DNA of 27,941 bases from Clostridium_AD sp937920395 (lineage in GTDB: Bacteria; Bacillota; Clostridia; Clostridiales; Clostridiaceae). The position numbers and the translations under genes were made by a program. The DNA lies in contig DAVZGP010000048.1 in assembly GCA_052274345.1 (NCBI GenBank), forward strand, positions 1-27,941, in the 5' to 3' direction. Shown in pieces: positions 25,084 to 27,941 of this stretch; position 1 is the stretch's first letter, and every line of letters begins with the position of its first letter. Below the pieces are notes generated by a model. It had not been told where the DNA came from, did no database searches, and saw nothing but the letters and a program-made list of their open reading frames with translations.

Positions 25084-25207
25084 GATATACAAATGTAATT
25101 TGAGCAAATAATATACAATATAAATTAAAGTTTAGATGGAGTTATAGATTCTATGTTTAATATTGAATTAATAAATGATTACTAGAATACAAGGAGGAAT
25201 ATTTGTG

Positions 25208-27685
25208 ATGAAAAAAATATTAATTGTTGGTGGCGTAGCTGGTGGAGCTTCAACAGCAGCCAGACTACGACGACTTGATGAAAATGCAGAAATAATTATG
25301 TTTGAAAGAGATGAATATATTTCTTTTGCAAATTGTGGACTGCCTTATTATATCGGTGAAGTAATAAAAGATAGAGATAAACTTTTAGTTCAAACACCTG
25401 AGAGTATGAATGCTAGATTTAATATAGATGTTAGAAACAATAGTGAAGTAGTTGCAATTGATACTACTAAAAAGGTTGTAACAGTTAATAGTAAGACTCG
25501 TGGTACTTACGAGGAAAGCTATGATTATTTAGTATTATCACCTGGCGCAAAAGCAATTAAACCTAATATAGAAGGTATAAACAGTAAAAGAATATTTACT
25601 TTAAGAAATATACCAGACACTGATAATATAAAAAAATATGTAGACACTAAGGGGATTAACAGTGCTTTAGTTGTTGGTGGTGGATATGTTGGCGTGGAAA
25701 TGGTGGAAAATTTAAAGGAAAGAGGACTTAACGTCACTTTAGTAGAAGCAGCACCTCATATATTGGCTCCTTTTGATACGGATATTGTTCTAAATGTTGA
25801 AAAAGAAATTTCGGATAACGGTGTGGAAATGATTTTAAATGATGGAGTGAAAGCTTTTAAAGATACTGAAAGTGGTGTTGAAATAACTTTAAATAGTGGT
25901 GTAAAATTAAGTGCTGATATGATAATACTCGCAATAGGTGTATTTCCTGATACTAAATTTGCAAAAGAAGCTGGTATTAAACTCGGCGCCAAGGGTCATA
26001 TCTTAGTAAATGATAAAATGGAAACTAGTGCGCCGGGAGTATTTGCAGTAGGTGACGCTATAGAAGTTATAGATTTTGTGAACAAGACTAATACTGCAAT
26101 TCCGCTCGCTGGACCTGCAAATAAGCAAGGAAGAATTGCGGCTGATAATATAGCGGGCTTAAACTCTACGTATAAAGGGACTCAAGGTACTGCAATTTTA
26201 AAGGTTTTTGGACTTACAGCAGCAAGCACTGGGAATAATGAAAGAACTTTAGCTAGACTTAATATACCTTACAAAGTTATAGTCGTTCATCCAGTTAGTC
26301 ATGCTTCTTATTATCCAGCTGCGCTTCCTATGACATTAAAACTTATTTTTAATGAGGATGGTAAAATACTTGGAGCTCAAGGTGTTGGTTATGATGGAGT
26401 TGACAAGAGAATAGATGTACTGGCTACAGTTATACGATTAGGAGGAACAGTTGACGATTTAACGGAGCTTGAGCTTTCATATGCGCCGCCATTCTCATCG
26501 GCTAAAGACCCAGTAAATATGGCAGGGTTTGTTGCACAAAATGTATTAGCTGGAAGAATGGAAGTTTTAACTACAGATGAGTTTAGTGCTTATGATAGAG
26601 AAAATACAATAGTATTAGATGTTCGTACTGAAATAGAATTTGATAATGGACATATTGAGGGTGCTATAAATATTCCAGTAGATAATCTCAGGGGAAGAAC
26701 CCACGAACTTGACAAAAATAAAGAAATTATTGAATATTGTCAGGTAGGTTTAAGAGGATACGTAGCTGCAAGAATTCTAGCTCAAAAGGACTTTAAGGTT
26801 AAAAACTTAACTGGAGGATATAAATCAGTTTTAAGTTCAGAATTTAAGCCCAATAAAGTGTCGGACTCTGATAAAATAACAAGTCAGAAAATAGATCCTG
26901 ATACTCAAGTTATAAAGGATGAAGTAGCTGTAGAAAATGATAATTATGATAAACTTCTTGATGCATGTGGATTGTGTTGCCCAGGTCCATTAATTCAAGT
27001 TAAAGCTAGTATTGATGAGCTAAATGAAAACCAAATACTAAAAGTAACAGCAAGCGATCCTGGTTTTTATGAAGATATTAGAGCTTGGTGTACTAAAACA
27101 AATAACGAATTACTAGATTTAAGAAAAGAAAAAGGTATGGTATATGCTTTTATTAAAAAAAAAAGCAATAACAACACTAAGGTAAATAAATCTTTTCCAT
27201 CAGAAGTATGCGAAAAGAACAATAAAACTATGGTAGTTTTTAGTGGGGATTTAGATAAAGCTATTGCAGCCTTTATTATTGCAAATGGAGCCGTTGCAAT
27301 GGGTAGCAAAGTTACTATATTATTTACCTTCTGGGGTCTTAATATTATAAGGAAACCAGAAAAAGTATCAGTAAAGAAAGGACTTATAGATTCAATGTTT
27401 GGATTTATGATGCCAAGAGGAAGTAGGAAACTTAAATTATCTCAAATGAACATGATGGGTATCGGAGCTAAAATGATACGATCAGTAATGAAAAATAAAA
27501 ATATAAGTTCTCTTGAAGAGTTGATAAAATCAGCGATTGATAGTGGAGTGGAAGTAGTTGCTTGTTCAATGTCTATGGATGTTATGGGAATTACAAAGGA
27601 AGAACTTATCGATGGAGTAAAAATTGGTGGGGTTGGTTATTACCTAGGCCAAACTGAAGACTCAAATGTAAATCTATTTATATAG
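25208..27685 (+). CDS. CoA-disulfide reductase-rhodanese-TusA-DsrE fusion protein
   Basis: Four sulfur-handling domains in one 825-aa chain. Residues 1 to about 445 form a CoA-disulfide/persulfide reductase: FAD fold IVGGVAGGASTAARLRR, catalytic Cys43 in FANCGLPYYIG, NAD(P)H fold VVGGGYVGVEM. About 455-545 is a rhodanese with active-site Cys511 in EYCQVGLRGY. About 580-650 is a TusA sulfur-carrier domain with the CPxP motif (CGLCCPGP, Cys591). The rest is DsrE-like with Cys786 in VVACSMSMD. It probably reduces CoA or other persulfides and relays sulfane sulfur between domains in the cytosol. The start is ATG 25208 or GTG 25205, placed by AGGAGG at 25192-25197; the upstream ATG 25175 precedes that site. 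ATG 25208 puts the catalytic Cys at 43, as in known enzymes. It is likely repressed by the ArsR-type regulator. Confidence 0.92.
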   Translation: MKKILIVGGVAGGASTAARLRRLDENAEIIMFERDEYISFANCGLPYYIGEVIKDRDKLLVQTPESMNARFNIDVRNNSEVVAIDTTKKVVTVNSKTRGTYEESYDYLVLSPGAKAIKPNIEGINSKRIFTLRNIPDTDNIKKYVDTKGINSALVVGGGYVGVEMVENLKERGLNVTLVEAAPHILAPFDTDIVLNVEKEISDNGVEMILNDGVKAFKDTESGVEITLNSGVKLSADMIILAIGVFPDTKFAKEAGIKLGAKGHILVNDKMETSAPGVFAVGDAIEVIDFVNKTNTAIPLAGPANKQGRIAADNIAGLNSTYKGTQGTAILKVFGLTAASTGNNERTLARLNIPYKVIVVHPVSHASYYPAALPMTLKLIFNEDGKILGAQGVGYDGVDKRIDVLATVIRLGGTVDDLTELELSYAPPFSSAKDPVNMAGFVAQNVLAGRMEVLTTDEFSAYDRENTIVLDVRTEIEFDNGHIEGAINIPVDNLRGRTHELDKNKEIIEYCQVGLRGYVAARILAQKDFKVKNLTGGYKSVLSSEFKPNKVSDSDKITSQKIDPDTQVIKDEVAVENDNYDKLLDACGLCCPGPLIQVKASIDELNENQILKVTASDPGFYEDIRAWCTKTNNELLDLRKEKGMVYAFIKKKSNNNTKVNKSFPSEVCEKNNKTMVVFSGDLDKAIAAFIIANGAVAMGSKVTILFTFWGLNIIRKPEKVSVKKGLIDSMFGFMMPRGSRKLKLSQMNMMGIGAKMIRSVMKNKNISSLEELIKSAIDSGVEVVACSMSMDVMGITKEELIDGVKIGGVGYYLGQTEDSNVNLFI

Positions 27686-27730
27686 CATATAAATTTAGTT
27701 GTTTTAGATTAAATTTACTTGTATAATTAA

Positions 27731-27752
27731 AGTGTATCACGAAGATACATTT
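27731..27752 (+). repeat. 22-bp direct repeat, copy 1
   Basis: AGTGTATCACGAAGATACATTT, of which 19 of 22 bases recur at 27785-27806. This copy folds on itself (TGTATC/GATACA, extended outward by AATTAAA/TTTAATT) into a hairpin without a T-run. Confidence 0.7.
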
Positions 27753-27784
27753 AATTATTCTAAATAAGCATTTTAATTTTAAAT

Positions 27785-27838
27785 AGTGTACCACGAAGGT
27801 TCATTTTCTTAGAAATGAAGCTTTCGTGGTTATTTTTT
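27785..27838 (+). terminator. Intrinsic terminator after the fusion gene, containing repeat copy 2
   Basis: The first half of the stem (27790-27806) pairs with 27813-27830 (AAATGAAGC...CGTGGT) with one bulge, then TATTTTTTT. The 22 bases 27785-27806 are the second copy of the direct repeat, here forming the 5' arm of the terminator. Confidence 0.85.
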
Positions 27839-27889
27839 TGTCCCAATATACATTTTAAGCTAATTTATGAAGTTAATATTATTTAAAAT

Positions 27890-27941
27890 TTAGACCAGCT
27901 AGTTAAAGTCAACTATTTATTTTAAAATTGTTTATAGTTAT
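27890..27941 (-). repeat. 52-bp inverted repeat, right copy
   Basis: Reverse-complement copy of 4-55 with no mismatch, reaching the last base of the window. Inward of it (toward 27889) the sequence is ordinary AT-rich DNA downstream of the fusion gene, with no sign of recombinase coding, unlike the left copy. The repeat may therefore continue beyond the window. Confidence 0.95.

Noticed and set aside
1..27941. The whole window as one 28-kb transposon bounded by the 52-bp repeats
   Set aside because: It would carry core genes (gapA to eno, pcrA, ligA, secG, rpoN) in their usual chromosomal order, and one internal edge of the mobile module lies near 4312. A contig ending in a dispersed repeat is simpler.
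1..27941. Circular replicon with overlapping ends
   Set aside because: The end sequences match in inverted, not direct, orientation.

Overview
The window is low-GC DNA with clostridial gene content and order (rpoN-cggR-gapA-pgk-tpiA-gpmI-eno-secG, AGGAGG-type ribosome binding sites, intrinsic terminators, glycine-reductase-type and sulfur-relay proteins). It most likely comes from a Clostridium sensu stricto chromosome; I cannot name the species. No tRNA, rRNA or CRISPR array is visible, and no gene-free stretch exceeds about 300 bases.

Left arm (1-5700, mobile DNA and decay): a two-gene recombination module on the minus strand, a 444-aa tyrosine recombinase followed 5 bases later by a 918-aa protein with a partial tyrosine-recombinase signature and a Cys cluster. 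It sits exactly where an M42 aminopeptidase gene loses its last ~80 codons. Next to it is a 113-aa remnant of a cell-wall (VanW/L,D-transpeptidase type) protein. A perfect 52-bp inverted repeat occupies both ends of the window (4-55 and 27890-27941), and the stop codon of the 918-aa gene lies inside the left copy.

Middle-left (5699-9697): a membrane-anchored MutS-like ATPase and trmL form one unit. They are followed by trxB, a divergent CKAC thioredoxin and a grdA homologue, ending in a strong terminator. The order trxB-trxA-grdA is that of glycine reductase loci, but grdE/B/C/D are absent and the selenocysteine position of GrdA is encoded by TGC (Cys44). This orphan Cys-GrdA module is the most unusual thing here.

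Centre (9781-19349): sigma-54, then the CggR repressor with its own operator-like repeats, the lower glycolytic genes from gapA to eno and the secG translocon subunit. Hairpins separate gapA from pgk, tpiA from gpmI, and gpmI from eno, so expression of individual enzymes may be tuned by RNA structure. The gpmI-eno gap holds a compact, three-way-junction-like fold.

Right arm (19450-27941): a YerC-type TrpR-like regulator, the repair pair pcrA and ligA (with a long G-U-containing hairpin between them), then an ArsR-type repressor and an 825-aa CoA-disulfide reductase-rhodanese-TusA-DsrE fusion. The latter two look like a reactive-sulfur (persulfide) response unit, with an inverted repeat over the promoter of the fusion gene. 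The window closes with two related hairpins, the second a terminator, and the right copy of the 52-bp repeat.
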